Shown: positions 28,635 through 40,883 of the stretch, in pieces
Layout of the letters: each line of letters opens with the position of its first letter
How positions within the stretch are numbered: position 1 is the first letter of the stretch
Assembly: GCA_937923485.1 (NCBI GenBank)
Contig: CALDUE010000011.1
Span: forward strand, 1-64,000
DNA length: 64,000 bases
From: an uncultured Saprospiraceae bacterium
GTDB taxonomy: Bacteria > Bacteroidota > Bacteroidia > Chitinophagales > Saprospiraceae
Direction of reading: 5' to 3'
Notes under the pieces: model-generated
What the model saw: only the letters and a program-made list of their open reading frames with translations
Told to the model about the DNA's origin: nothing
Databases searched by the model: none
Translations under genes and position numbers: made by a program

Positions 28635-30479
28635 ATGAAAATTGTCCAGCAACTACAAGCGCTTACACAGCGTGCGATTACCCAGGCCTACGGGAAAGAG
28701 ATTGATGCCGAGAAGATCGTCATCAACGCAACCCGCAGCGATATGGACGGCGATTTTACCGTCGTAACTTTTGCCTTGGCTAAGCTGCTGGGCGACCGAC
28801 CAGACGCCATTGCCGCGAAGATCGGAGAGGCTCTTGAAGCCAGTGCGGAAGACGTGTCTGGTGTATCGGTAGTGAAGGGATTCCTCAACATCAACTTGGC
28901 GGGCTCGTTTTGGCGAAAGCAGTTGGAAGCAATCAAGGATGAAGACCAATTTGGCTATGCAGCTAAAAAAGGTATCAAGACGGCGATTGAATTCAGTTCG
29001 CCAAACACCAATAAGCCACTTCACCTTGGACACGTGCGCAACATCCTTTTAGGATGGAGCATCTCCAAGTTGCTCGAAGCTGCTGGGCATGACGTCGTTC
29101 GAGTACAGATCATTAATGATAGAGGCATTGCGATTTGCAAGAGTATGGTAGCCTGGCAGAAGTTTGCCAATGGAGCTACACCAGCTTCTCTCAGTAGGAA
29201 AGGAGATCTTGTCGTCGGTGATTATTATGTGCGTTTTGAAGCAGAATTTCAAGAGGAATATCGCGCTTGGCAAAACACGCCTGCTGGTAAAGCAGCATTG
29301 GCTGATGTGAAGGTTAAGGAAGGTGAGGAACCAGCCAAAAAGTATAAGAATACTTACTTTAATACCATCTCTCCGCTTGGGAAGGAAGCGAAGGAAATGC
29401 TTTTGGCTTGGGAAGCTGGAGACCCCTCAGTGCGTGAGCTTTGGAGCACAATGAATGGCTGGGTGTATGCTGGCCATAATGCCACCTATGAGCGGATGGG
29501 GGTCACTTTTGACAAGCTATATTACGAGTCTGACACGTATCTGCTTGGTAAAGCAATGGCGTTGAAAGGTCTTGAAAAAGAAGCATTTTACAAAAAAGAA
29601 GACGGCAGTGTTTGGGCCGATTTAACGGATGCTAAACTCGACCAAAAAATCATCCTTCGCGCAGATGGGACGAGTGTATACATTACTCAAGATCTTGGGA
29701 CAGCCCACCAGCGGTTCGAAGATTTCGGAATGGATCGCATGATCTATGTGACGGGCGATGAGCAGAATTACCATTTCCAAGCTTTATTTGCAGCACTCGC
29801 AAAACTTCAGGAACCCTACGCAGATCAACTCTATCACCTTGGCTATGGGATGATTGATTTGACCACGGGTAAAATGAAATCCAGAGAAGGCACCGTAGTT
29901 GATGCCGACGATCTTATGGAGCAAGTCGTTGCTGAAGCCCGTGCCAATGCCGAAGAGCGAGCGGAGATTACAGAGAGCGATGCATCAACTCGAGCAGAAT
30001 CTGCTGAGCAGGTCGGCTTAGCGGCAATCAAGTACTACATTCTACGTGTCGGACCGAAAAAGCGAATGGTCTTCAATCCAAAGGAAAGTGTCGAACTTCA
30101 AGGTACGACTGGTCCGTATATTCAATACAGTTACGTCCGTGCGTTTGGTGTCTCTGCGCGAGCAGAAAAGGAAGGCTACGATGCAGCTGCAGGTGGAGCA
30201 TATAACGAACTTGCACCAGCTGAGCGGGATTTGGTGAAACACCTGTTAACGCTACCCGAAGTTATTGAGCAGGCTGCAGAGGAGTTAGACCCTTCACAGG
30301 TAGCTAGTTATGCCTATGCATTGGCCAAAGGCTATCACCGTTTCTGGCACGATCACTCGGTCTTATCCGCTGAAAATGAAGCAGCTAAGGCATTTAGAGT
30401 AGGGTTGAGTCATGCTGTCGCCAAAACCCTTCGCACTTCAATGGACCTGCTCGGAATATCTTTACCCGAACGTATGTAG
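28635..30479 (+). CDS. argS: Arginyl-tRNA synthetase
   Basis: IEFSSPNTNKPLHLGHVRNILLGWSIS; YITQDLGTA; GMIDLTTGKMKSREGTVV; C-terminal DALR-like. Confidence 0.97.
   Translation: MKIVQQLQALTQRAITQAYGKEIDAEKIVINATRSDMDGDFTVVTFALAKLLGDRPDAIAAKIGEALEASAEDVSGVSVVKGFLNINLAGSFWRKQLEAIKDEDQFGYAAKKGIKTAIEFSSPNTNKPLHLGHVRNILLGWSISKLLEAAGHDVVRVQIINDRGIAICKSMVAWQKFANGATPASLSRKGDLVVGDYYVRFEAEFQEEYRAWQNTPAGKAALADVKVKEGEEPAKKYKNTYFNTISPLGKEAKEMLLAWEAGDPSVRELWSTMNGWVYAGHNATYERMGVTFDKLYYESDTYLLGKAMALKGLEKEAFYKKEDGSVWADLTDAKLDQKIILRADGTSVYITQDLGTAHQRFEDFGMDRMIYVTGDEQNYHFQALFAALAKLQEPYADQLYHLGYGMIDLTTGKMKSREGTVVDADDLMEQVVAEARANAEERAEITESDASTRAESAEQVGLAAIKYYILRVGPKKRMVFNPKESVELQGTTGPYIQYSYVRAFGVSARAEKEGYDAAAGGAYNELAPAERDLVKHLLTLPEVIEQAAEELDPSQVASYAYALAKGYHRFWHDHSVLSAENEAAKAFRVGLSHAVAKTLRTSMDLLGISLPERM
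28907..28920 (-). repeat. Interspersed word GTTTTGGCGAAAGC, exact copy
   Basis: Exact 14-mer; read SFWRKQ in argS. Confidence 0.95.
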
Positions 30480-30545
30480 CGCATTTAGTTGCACATCTAA
30501 ACCGCTATTTTCAGCGTTCATTAATTGGACACCAAATCACATAAG

Positions 30546-31994
30546 ATGCGTTTACTTTTTCTTCTTTTGGCCTTTTTGGTAGTAGGGGGAGTTTCAGCAC
30601 AAGCTGATGAAACAAAACCAGCCTACAACATCTCTTTTGAGATTGAGGGTTTTGCCGATTCAGCAGTGTACTTGGCAAACTACTTTATGGACAAGCAGTA
30701 CATCGTTGATACCGCTGCTTTTGAGAATGGAAAAGCTGTTTTTACAGGAGATGAACCGCTGAAGGAAGGAACATACTTACTCGTGCTGCCTCCAAATAAC
30801 AACTATGCGCAGTTACTTATTGATGGAGACCAAGAGTTTTCCTTAAAGACCAATGTTGATGACTTGACGGGAGCGATGGTTGTTGAGGGATCTAGTGAAA
30901 ACGAACTGTTTTACGATTACCTCCACTTCCTGTCTGAGCAGCGACCCCTCGCAGACAAGTACCGGGCAATCAAGCAAGACAGTACTCAAACGGCGGAGGC
31001 TATCGCGCAGGCAACCATTGACGGTGATGCCGTAGACAAAGCTGTTGAGGATCGTCAGCAAATGATATTGACCAAGCATCCTGAAACGATAACTGCCTCG
31101 ATTCTGCTTTCCATGCAGGACCCCAATCTTCCAGAATTCACGGGTACCGATGCTGAGCAGCAACAGCAAAGATATCTCTGGTATAAAAAGCATTATTTCG
31201 ACAACGTTAATTTAGGAGATCCAAGGTCTTTACGCTCCACGTTTCTAGACAAACAGGTAATGTATTACATGGATAAGCTGGTCATCCCGGCACCTGACAG
31301 TCTTATCAAAGAGATAGACTTTATCCTTGAACAGATGCGTCCTTCTGAGGAGACCTTCCGCCAATACACGAGTAAGTTTCTCAACCAATATGCTTCTTCT
31401 AAGATTGTAGGTCAGGATGCAGTGTACATCCACATTGCTGAGAAGTATTACATGGGAGGTCAGACACCATGGGTTGATTCTACGACCTTGGCCAAGATCA
31501 CAGAAAACGTAAATTCAGTCAAGCCACTTCTCATCGGCAAGAAAGCTCCACCTTTGAAGCTTGTTGATCGCAATGAGCAGCCTTGGGATTTGTATGAAGA
31601 CGATGCAGATTTTACGGTGCTCTTCTTTTACGACCCAGAGTGCGGGTACTGCAAAAAGCAAACGCCGTTTGTTGTTGACTTTGCAAAGAAGTTCAAGGAT
31701 AAAAATGTAAAGGTTGTCAGCATCTGTTCGAAGTTTGCTCCCGATAAAGCTGATTGCTGGGAGTATGTAGATAGCAAGGATGAAATGAATGACTTGCTTT
31801 ACAACCTTTATGATCCTTATCACAGATCGCGGTTCAAGATTACGTACAACGTGACCTCAACTCCTCAAGTCTACGTGCTTGACAAAAACGACATTATCGT
31901 CAGTAAAAAGATTGCTGGTGATCAGCTAGAAGAGGTGGTCGGTCGACTTGTTGACGAGAAAGAGAAGATGGAAATGGATGGGGCAGGGAAGTAG
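30546..31994 (+). CDS. Secreted thioredoxin-like (DUF5106/TlpA-type) protein (ATG at 30546)
   Basis: Signal peptide; DUF4369-like N-terminus; FYDPECGYCKKQTPFVVDF; FKITYNVTSTPQVYVLDKNDII. Confidence 0.83.
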   Translation: MRLLFLLLAFLVVGGVSAQADETKPAYNISFEIEGFADSAVYLANYFMDKQYIVDTAAFENGKAVFTGDEPLKEGTYLLVLPPNNNYAQLLIDGDQEFSLKTNVDDLTGAMVVEGSSENELFYDYLHFLSEQRPLADKYRAIKQDSTQTAEAIAQATIDGDAVDKAVEDRQQMILTKHPETITASILLSMQDPNLPEFTGTDAEQQQQRYLWYKKHYFDNVNLGDPRSLRSTFLDKQVMYYMDKLVIPAPDSLIKEIDFILEQMRPSEETFRQYTSKFLNQYASSKIVGQDAVYIHIAEKYYMGGQTPWVDSTTLAKITENVNSVKPLLIGKKAPPLKLVDRNEQPWDLYEDDADFTVLFFYDPECGYCKKQTPFVVDFAKKFKDKNVKVVSICSKFAPDKADCWEYVDSKDEMNDLLYNLYDPYHRSRFKITYNVTSTPQVYVLDKNDIIVSKKIAGDQLEEVVGRLVDEKEKMEMDGAGK

Positions 31995-32007
31995 CGGGTT
32001 TTTACCC

Positions 32008-32781
32008 CTATGTCACATCCCGATTTTTAAGCACCTTTCTAAATATACCAGGAACGAAACGCTTTAGGTAAATCCCCGCAAGCTCTCGGCCTCCGATATG
32101 GAGCTCTCGTTTTCCTTTTAGGATTCCAGTCCAAGCCTTTTGCGCGAAGACCTCAGGTTTCATACCAGAGGCCTGAGCATTATCCATTGTCCCTTGCTTC
32201 TGTCCATCGGCAGTTACTGCATTTACACTGATGTCTGTATGAATGAAGCCGGGACAAATTATAGTAACCTGTACACCTTCATCTTCTACTTCGAAACGAA
32301 GCGAATTAAAGTAGCCGTGTAATGCATGCTTGCTCGCAGCATAGGTCGAGCGCTTAGGTGTCCCGAAGTAGCCTACTACAGAACTCATTGCTATAACATG
32401 TCCTGAGCGTCGCTGAAGCATGCCTGGTAGCACAATTCGAGTAAGCTCCACATGACCGAAGAAGTTGGTCTCCATGATCTGACGAACGACTTCTGGCGAG
32501 GTGTCCGCAGCATTCGAGCGCTGAGAAATCCCACCATTGTTGATCAGATAATCTACTTCCCCAGCTTTTGCTGCGGCCGCTGCAAAGGATGCTGGCTCCG
32601 TCAAATCTAGGGTGATGATCGTACTTGGTCCAGGAAGGGTTTTGGCGACAGCTGATAACTTTTCCTCTCGACGAGCAGAGAGCACAACATGCGCACCCTG
32701 CCGACTTGCTTCATGCGCAAGTGCAGCTCCCAATCCCGATGATGCGCCAGTGATCCAGACGCGTTTATTCTTTAATTTCAA
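32008..32781 (-). CDS. SDR family oxidoreductase
   Basis: VWITGASSGLGAALA; INNGGISQRS; SSVVGYFGTPKRSTYAASKHAL. Confidence 0.92.
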   Translation of the reverse strand: MKLKNKRVWITGASSGLGAALAHEASRQGAHVVLSARREEKLSAVAKTLPGPSTIITLDLTEPASFAAAAAKAGEVDYLINNGGISQRSNAADTSPEVVRQIMETNFFGHVELTRIVLPGMLQRRSGHVIAMSSVVGYFGTPKRSTYAASKHALHGYFNSLRFEVEDEGVQVTIICPGFIHTDISVNAVTADGQKQGTMDNAQASGMKPEVFAQKAWTGILKGKRELHIGGRELAGIYLKRFVPGIFRKVLKNRDVT

Positions 32782-32790
32782 GAGTGTGAA

Positions 32791-33834
32791 TTAACGACTA
32801 CCGGTGACCAGTTCGTAAAGCTCGCCAAGCTGAGGGGTAAGAATAATTTCAGTGCGACGATTGAGGGCCTTGCCAGCTGCGGTACTGTTATCAGCGACTG
32901 GTTGAAACTGCCCGCGACCTGCTGCCGTGACTTGGCTTGGGTTGACACCACCTTGAATGAGACGTTGCGCAACCGTAGTAGCACGAGCCGTACTTAAATC
33001 CCAATTTAGACTCGCTGACCCATCGGTATCGGTATGCCCTTCGACCGTGATGTTGATGTCTGGTTGTTGTTTGAGCGCTTGTGCGACCTGACCTAAAGCA
33101 TCGGTTCCATTCTTGTTGAGCGTCTTTGATCCGCTTGCGAAGAGGAGATTTTGCGATAGACTCACATACACTTTACCTCGACGTTCTTCTACACTTAAAT
33201 CGCTTGCGCTAAAACCAGTTAGAGCCTTTTGCATGCGCTCTCTAAGGGCGTTAAGCTTGGCATCTTTTGCCGCTAATGCAGCGCGGAGTTGGTTTACTTC
33301 GCTGGTCTTCTCATTGAGCTCAAATTCGCTCATCGCTACTGCTTTTCGAGAACTAGAAAGGTCTGTAGAAAGCTCAGCGATGCGTGTGTTCAAATCGGCT
33401 TCTTTTCGATTCAGCGTTGCGCTTAATTCATTGAGCGTACTCTCTTGACGAGCAAGCGTCAATTCTTTTTGCGATAGTTCCTGTCGCAAGGTTCCTAATT
33501 CAGAACTACTTGTCGCGAGCTCGGCTTGATTTTGAGCCAGTACGCGATCATAGCGTGAAAGTAAATCCGTATTAGCTCTTTCAAGCTGCGCGTATTGACG
33601 TCGAAGGCTGGTCAATTCCTGATCCATGAGACTGTTCTTCTCTTCAAGGTCGAGCTTACCCGTGGTCGTTAACCTCCTAAGAGATTCTAGTCGTTCGAGG
33701 CTATCTGCTTGAAGATTGACACGTGCAGAAAGGCGTTCTGATTCTGCTACAGTTGTTTCATACTTACGCGCACTTACGCAAGCCGTCATGAGGCTACCTA
33801 GTAAGAGCAGAGAAAAAAAGTGGAGGAGTTTCAT
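32791..33834 (-). CDS. OmpA family lipoprotein with coiled-coil region
   Basis: Lipobox SLMTAC; heptad-rich middle; INITVEGHTDTDGSASLNWDLSTARATTVAQRL. Confidence 0.88.
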   Translation of the reverse strand: MKLLHFFSLLLLGSLMTACVSARKYETTVAESERLSARVNLQADSLERLESLRRLTTTGKLDLEEKNSLMDQELTSLRRQYAQLERANTDLLSRYDRVLAQNQAELATSSSELGTLRQELSQKELTLARQESTLNELSATLNRKEADLNTRIAELSTDLSSSRKAVAMSEFELNEKTSEVNQLRAALAAKDAKLNALRERMQKALTGFSASDLSVEERRGKVYVSLSQNLLFASGSKTLNKNGTDALGQVAQALKQQPDINITVEGHTDTDGSASLNWDLSTARATTVAQRLIQGGVNPSQVTAAGRGQFQPVADNSTAAGKALNRRTEIILTPQLGELYELVTGSR

Positions 33835-33900
33835 GTGGATTGTGTTTCAAGTGTAAGGCAAAGACAAGCACTAAGTAACTGCCTATGCCCCAAAAGTACG

Positions 33901-33932
33901 AAGCCCCGCCCCGAATAAATCGGGACGGGGCT
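33901..33932 (-). terminator. groEL downstream terminator
   Basis: AGCCCCGtCCCGatttattCGGGgCGGGGCTt on the minus strand. Confidence 0.75.
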
Positions 33933-33956
33933 CACGTATGGGGATTGAGCAGATGC

Positions 33957-35609
<1,653 letters not shown>

Positions 35610-35659
35610 TTAGAAAAAATGGAGGGGTTGGGGTAGGACTGAGGTTTAGACTAGGGTAA

Positions 35660-35926
35660 TTAGTCAAGTACAACGAGGATATCGTCTTGCTTCACGATGA
35701 GGTAGTCCTCACCTTTGTAGCTCAGCTCTTGGCCGGCGTACTTGCCGTAGAGTACCACATCACCTTTTTTGACAGTCATGGGTACATCTTTTTTACCTGG
35801 ACCAACAGCTACGACTTCACCACGTTGTGGTTTTTCCTTAGCGGTATCTGGGATGATTAGGCCACCAGCGGTGCGCTCTTCTGCTGCAGCTGGCTTTACG
35901 ACCACACGATCATTGATCGGCTTCAT
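35660..35926 (-). CDS. groES: Co-chaperonin GroES
   Basis: [44 protein letters not shown]. Confidence 0.98.
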   Translation of the reverse strand: MKPINDRVVVKPAAAEERTAGGLIIPDTAKEKPQRGEVVAVGPGKKDVPMTVKKGDVVLYGKYAGQELSYKGEDYLIVKQDDILVVLD

Positions 35927-36109
35927 ACTCGGGGAGTTTTTATGGATTTAAATTCAAAAAGTTGTTTGCCTGCACTTTACAAAAAGCGGTAAAGGCGGTG
36001 CAAGTAACAACCATCATATTAAGTGCCAATGCTTATTTGCTGACAGGGGGGCAGAGAGAAGTCGCACTCTGTCAGGTGGGGTAAAGCTTCGCCTGAATTT
36101 TTGGCAGGA

Positions 36110-36420
36110 GCGCTCTTGGTGCAGCTTCCATCCGTTGTGCTTCGCACTAATAGGATAGGAGATTCAAAAGGTTCAGCATCAACTACTCGCGTTGCTCGTA
36201 TGTGGTGGTTCAAAAGGTTCAGCACCAACTACTCGCGTTGCTCGCACTTGATGGTTCAAGGTGCCACAACCTTGCTCGCTACGCTCGTTGGTTTGCTTAC
36301 TACTTGCCGCACCTTGAACCAAATTGGTGAAGTGCGAAGCACGAGCTAATTTGTTTAACCTTGAACCAGCTCAAAGAAGTGCGCAGCACGAATTGAGTTG
36401 CATTGAACCTAGACCCTACC
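36110..36420. repeat. Repeat-rich intergenic island with 46-bp tandem repeat and inverted repeats
   Basis: ttcaaaaggttcagca[tc]caactactcgcgttgctcg at 36163 and 36209, degenerate third unit at 36255; 11-bp arms 36253-36263/36310-36320. Confidence 0.85.
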
Positions 36421-36427
36421 ACAACGA

Positions 36428-36464
36428 AATAAGCCCCACAAGTCAGAGACTTGCAGGGCTTATT
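36428..36464 (-). terminator. secG downstream terminator
   Basis: AATAAGCCCcacAAGTCagaGACTTgcaGGGCTTATT. Confidence 0.7.
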
Positions 36465-36482
36465 CAGTTGTGGTACTTCAAT

Positions 36483-36758
36483 TTACCCTTGTATCGGGAA
36501 ATTATTGATCGCATCGCCTCCACCTTCTGGACCTCCGACAACCATCGAAGTGATGATGCAGAGTACAAATAGTGCGATTGCGAGATACCATGTTAGTTTC
36601 TCGATGAAGTCGGTTGACTTCGCTGCGCCGAACATTTGTGTCGCTTGATTTCCGCCAAACGTACTATCAAGTCCACCACCCTTCGGGTTTTGAACGAGTA
36701 CGGCGATTATAAGGAGTACACAGATGAGTGCGATGATGACAGTTAGTACTGGAGCCAT
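36483..36758 (-). CDS. secG: Preprotein translocase subunit SecG
   Basis: MAPVLTVIIALICVLLIIAVLVQNPKGGGLDSTFGGNQATQMFGAAKSTDFIEKLTW. Confidence 0.93.
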   Translation of the reverse strand: MAPVLTVIIALICVLLIIAVLVQNPKGGGLDSTFGGNQATQMFGAAKSTDFIEKLTWYLAIALFVLCIITSMVVGGPEGGGDAINNFPIQG

Positions 36759-37522
36759 TATGCGTTTTCTTGCTGAAGTGCGTCAATTAGAGCTGCGAAT
36801 GTCGCTCTTTTTTCAGGATATCGCAAAGATAGTGTTTCGTACATATTAATTGCCTTGTCATTATGTCCCTGTAATGCCAAAATTTCGGCGAGGGTCTCTG
36901 AGGCAATATCAAGTGAATCCTCACTACTCTTGCTGACTTCATTACGAGATTTCTTCGCTGATTGTTTCTTGTCGGTAGACAGCAACAGCAAGTCACGCCA
37001 AGAGGTCTTAGCTTTCTTTCTCTTCCATTCGTTGTACGAGCGAAAAGATTCTTTAGGGGATGGTTTAGGTCTTCCGTATTCCATGATTAGTCCATGGCGA
37101 TGCAAATACCAATCCACGGTTTCTACAACGGAAGCTACAACGTCAAGATTGAAGTCGGAAATAAACCTTTCTGAAGCATTCTCTGCTTCCATTCTAAGAG
37201 CGCTTTGCGCAGCCGTATTGGCCGTTGCAATTTGGCTTTCTTCCTTGATAAATCCAAAGTGTTGATCAACTCTGGCAGGGTTTGCATTTATGAGTTGCTC
37301 GCGTTGTTGAGCAATATCTCCTCGGCTAACGAAAGGTGCGACTCGATTTTTCCAAATGCGAATATCATTCTCGTTACCATCGAGAAGTGCCTTCTGGTAG
37401 CGAAGCACGCGCAGTGGACCGCACCACGGATGTGAAGCGATAAGAACCTCTAACTCCGTGGCGTTCTGGCTACTTAAGAGCGCGGATTTTTTCAGTAAAT
37501 CACCAAATCTTTCGGCGGTCAT
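36758..37522 (-). CDS. Conserved hypothetical protein upstream of secG
   Basis: ATGA-type overlap with secG; C-terminal LALQGHNDKAINMYETLSLRYPEKRATFAALI TPR-like. Confidence 0.65.
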   Translation of the reverse strand: MTAERFGDLLKKSALLSSQNATELEVLIASHPWCGPLRVLRYQKALLDGNENDIRIWKNRVAPFVSRGDIAQQREQLINANPARVDQHFGFIKEESQIATANTAAQSALRMEAENASERFISDFNLDVVASVVETVDWYLHRHGLIMEYGRPKPSPKESFRSYNEWKRKKAKTSWRDLLLLSTDKKQSAKKSRNEVSKSSEDSLDIASETLAEILALQGHNDKAINMYETLSLRYPEKRATFAALIDALQQENA

Positions 37523-37613
37523 AAGTCCAAGATTACGACAAGAAATTAACTGTCCAGTAGAAAATATTCACCAATCTTGAGATTGTAGGCATAACGAGCG
37601 TTGACGACCACGC

Positions 37614-38033
37614 TTAGCTCGTCTTAAGAATTTTTAGGCAACTCCAGAGCAGCTTCTTTTTCTCGATATCCGCTTCAATGGTTTCTAGCCTTTCGGCAAA
37701 ACACCAAAACTGATCGCCAATCTTGGTCCATTGATAAGGAGTGACGTTCCACTGTGCGCCAATTTGTTTTGGCGAAAGCCCAAAAACAGCAATATGCAGG
37801 CCAACAATTGTTGTAGGTATGCCTCCGACTACAGCTTTTGGCGGCGCAAATTCAAAAGTGGATGATTCGCTGTTAGGATTAAGAGAACAAGCGACATAAA
37901 TTTTCTCCAACATCTCCCGCGCACTTGGTGTTGTTCTATGCGGAATCAAAGAAAGAAGACGGATTTGAGGACCAATCTCAAGCTCAACTTTCGGGAGTAC
38001 GTCTAGGTATTCGTCGTTCATATTTTGAAACAA
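37614..38033 (-). CDS. Hypothetical protein, 139 aa
   Basis: Intact ORF, no recognised domain; carries two members of the interspersed motif family. Confidence 0.45.
   Translation of the reverse strand: MFQNMNDEYLDVLPKVELEIGPQIRLLSLIPHRTTPSAREMLEKIYVACSLNPNSESSTFEFAPPKAVVGGIPTTIVGLHIAVFGLSPKQIGAQWNVTPYQWTKIGDQFWCFAERLETIEADIEKKKLLWSCLKILKTS
37766..37779 (-). repeat. Interspersed word GTTTTGGCGAAAGC, exact copy
   Basis: Exact 14-mer; read LSPKQ in the 139-aa ORF. Confidence 0.95.
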
Positions 38034-38148
38034 AATTTGCTGTGTTGTTGTTTTTTCAAGCTTTTATGCCGATAAAAAGTAAAATGCATCCACATGGCAA
38101 TATATCCTTTTGAGTTTCTTACTTTCGTCACTCTAATCAGCAGCTCTA

Positions 38149-39237
38149 ATGAACCAAAATATCTCCATAAAGAAGACACAAAACTCTCGTCTTAAAGACG
38201 TTGACTTTGAAAACCTACCGTTCGGCCGACTTTTTTCGGACCACATGTTTATGGTTGATTACGTCGATGGAGAATGGAAGGAACCTCAAATAGTTCCATA
38301 TGGTAGCATTAGCATAGAGCCATCAAACATGGCGCTGCATTACGGTCAAGCGGTCTTTGAAGGAATGAAGGCCACCAAGACTGCTGATGGCAAAGCAATG
38401 CTTTTCCGTCCTGAGCAACACTCTCGCAGAATTAATGCCTCAGCAGCACGACTGGCTATGCCAGAGCTTCCTGAGTCAATTTTCCTCGATGCTGTGCACA
38501 CGCTCGTCAATCTCGACAAGGGATGGATTCCTCCAGCAGAGGGAAGTGCTTTGTACATCCGTCCATTCATGTTCGCAACCGACCATTCTGTAGGTGTACG
38601 CCCAAGCAATAGCTACAAATTCATGATTTTTACCTGTCCCGTAGGTCCATACTATGCTAAGCCTGTAAAGCTCTTGGCGGAGACCAAGTACGTGCGTGCT
38701 GCAACTGGTGGAGTGGGAGAGTCTAAAGCGGCTGGCAATTACGCAGCAGCAATGCTACCAGCGCTGTTGGCGCAGCAAAAAGGCTACGATCAGGTGCTTT
38801 GGCTCGACGCTAAAGAATTTAAATATGTGCAGGAGGTTGGGACGATGAACATCTTTTTCGTCATTGACGGAAAAGTGCATACACCTATGATTAGCGGTAC
38901 GATCCTTCGTGGCATAACGCGCAACTCAATCATTACTTTCCTTAAGGATGCAGGGTACGAGGTGGTCGAAAGAAGAATTTCAATTGATGAAATTGTCGAG
39001 GCTCATGAGAACGGCACCCTTACAGAGGCCTTTGGTTCGGGTACAGCTGCCGTTATTAGTCATGTGCAGAGTATTCTTTACAACAATGTAGAGATCACTC
39101 TGCCACCAGTTGACGACCGCGAAATCGGACCTTGGGTGAAAAACCAAATCAACGGTGTACGAAGTGGTCGAATTACCGACTCGAAAGGTTGGTTGATTGA
39201 AGCCGGGCAGCATAGCGCCGCAGCGATTGAAGTTTAG
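38149..39237 (+). CDS. ilvE: Branched-chain amino acid aminotransferase
   Basis: LHYGQAVFEGMKAT; YIRPFMFATD; GVGESKAAGNYAAAMLP; EVGTMNIFFV. Confidence 0.94.
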   Translation: MNQNISIKKTQNSRLKDVDFENLPFGRLFSDHMFMVDYVDGEWKEPQIVPYGSISIEPSNMALHYGQAVFEGMKATKTADGKAMLFRPEQHSRRINASAARLAMPELPESIFLDAVHTLVNLDKGWIPPAEGSALYIRPFMFATDHSVGVRPSNSYKFMIFTCPVGPYYAKPVKLLAETKYVRAATGGVGESKAAGNYAAAMLPALLAQQKGYDQVLWLDAKEFKYVQEVGTMNIFFVIDGKVHTPMISGTILRGITRNSIITFLKDAGYEVVERRISIDEIVEAHENGTLTEAFGSGTAAVISHVQSILYNNVEITLPPVDDREIGPWVKNQINGVRSGRITDSKGWLIEAGQHSAAAIEV

Positions 39238-39317
39238 TTTTAGCACGCTCATTTTCTAGACGCTGAAATTGTTGAAGGACTAAAGCTTCTTCGGCGAACC
39301 TTAGCGTTTGAGTTTGG

Positions 39318-40883
39318 TTGAGTAAGTGCATGGCCAAACGTAAAGCTACAACAACTCTCAGATTAATCCTCGGAGATCAATTAAACCACAAACACAGTTG
39401 GTTCGAAAAGGTCGATGACCATATTCTCTACGTCTTCATGGAGGTTCGCTCCGAGACAGACTATGTAGTGCATCATATACAGAAGGTAATCGCTTTCTTC
39501 TTGGGGATGCGAGCGTTCGCAAAACACCTTGAAAGCAAAGGGCATCGGGTCGCATACATCGCGCTCGATGACCCTGGAAATTTGCAGGATATCCCAAAGA
39601 ACTTGTCCAAGCTTGCAGATCAATATGGCGCTGGCACTATTGCCTATCAGTTGCCAGATGAGTGGAGATTGGATCAGTTGATGGATGGTTTTAGCGAAAG
39701 CGAAAAACGAGAAGTCATCAGTTGCGATACAGAGCATTTCATGACTGCCCGTGAGGATTTAGCTACGTTTTTCAAAGGTAAAAAGCGCTACACGATGGAA
39801 TATTTCTATCGAGACATGCGCAAGAAGCATGATGTGCTGATGAATGCAGATGGGGAGCCGACTGGCGGTGCGTGGAATTTTGATCACGATAACCGCAATA
39901 AGCTGCCGAAAGATGTTGCAATGCCTCCGCTCAGGACATTCACCTCTCAAATAAGCGATTTGCAATCCATGCTCAAGGAGCAAGGGGTCAAAACCTTAGG
40001 ATCCATCGACCCAAGTAAGTGGGTGTGGCCTACCACTAGATCGGAAGCTTTACAGACGCTCAATGATTTTGTAAAAGAAAGGCTTCAGTCCTTTGGCACC
40101 TATCAGGATTCGATGACGACTCGTGATCCATTCTTATTTCATGCGAGAATAAGCTTTGCGCTGAACAGCAAACTGATCTCACCAAAGGAAGTCGTTGAGA
40201 GGGTCGAAAGTTATTACGACAAGCATCGCAGTACGATTGAAATTAATCAAGTTGAAGGATTTATTCGGCAAGTGATTGGGTGGCGCGAATACATGCGAGG
40301 CATTTACTGGGCTCACATGCCTGAGTTTGCTGAGTTGAACAAACTTGAGCACACTGCAGCTCTGCCAGACTGGTATTGGACAGGTGATACCAAAATGACT
40401 TGTTTGTCGCACGCCATTGGGCAGACTCTCGAGCACGCGTATGCACACCACATTCATCGACTAATGATCACTGGAAATTTTGCGCTCTTGCTCGGCGTCA
40501 ACCCCGATGAAGTTGATGCGTGGTATTTAGGTATCTATATAGACGCGATCGAGTGGGTTGAAATAACCAACACGCGTGGCATGAGTCAATTTGCAGATGG
40601 AGGAATTGTAGGTACCAAACCTTATATGTCCTCTGCAAATTATATTCATAAAATGAGTGACTATTGTAAGGATTGTCACTACGATCGAAAAATTAGACAC
40701 GGCGATAAGGCTTGTCCATTTAATTCTCTTTACTGGGCATTTGTAGATCGTCACCGAGAACGATTATCTAAAAATGGGCGGATAGCTCAGATGGTGCGCT
40801 TATGGGAAAGGATGGCCGCTGATGAACGTGCATCAACTTTATTGCAAGCTGAAGAGTATATGAAAAACGTGAATACCTTATGA
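39318..40883 (+). CDS. Photolyase-related protein with probable Fe-S cluster (FeS-BCP/CryPro group)
   Basis: LRLILGDQLNHKHSWF; IRQVIGWREYMRGIYW; C-terminal YCKDCHYDRKIRHGDKACPFNSLYWAF. Confidence 0.92.
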   Translation: MSKCMAKRKATTTLRLILGDQLNHKHSWFEKVDDHILYVFMEVRSETDYVVHHIQKVIAFFLGMRAFAKHLESKGHRVAYIALDDPGNLQDIPKNLSKLADQYGAGTIAYQLPDEWRLDQLMDGFSESEKREVISCDTEHFMTAREDLATFFKGKKRYTMEYFYRDMRKKHDVLMNADGEPTGGAWNFDHDNRNKLPKDVAMPPLRTFTSQISDLQSMLKEQGVKTLGSIDPSKWVWPTTRSEALQTLNDFVKERLQSFGTYQDSMTTRDPFLFHARISFALNSKLISPKEVVERVESYYDKHRSTIEINQVEGFIRQVIGWREYMRGIYWAHMPEFAELNKLEHTAALPDWYWTGDTKMTCLSHAIGQTLEHAYAHHIHRLMITGNFALLLGVNPDEVDAWYLGIYIDAIEWVEITNTRGMSQFADGGIVGTKPYMSSANYIHKMSDYCKDCHYDRKIRHGDKACPFNSLYWAFVDRHRERLSKNGRIAQMVRLWERMAADERASTLLQAEEYMKNVNTL

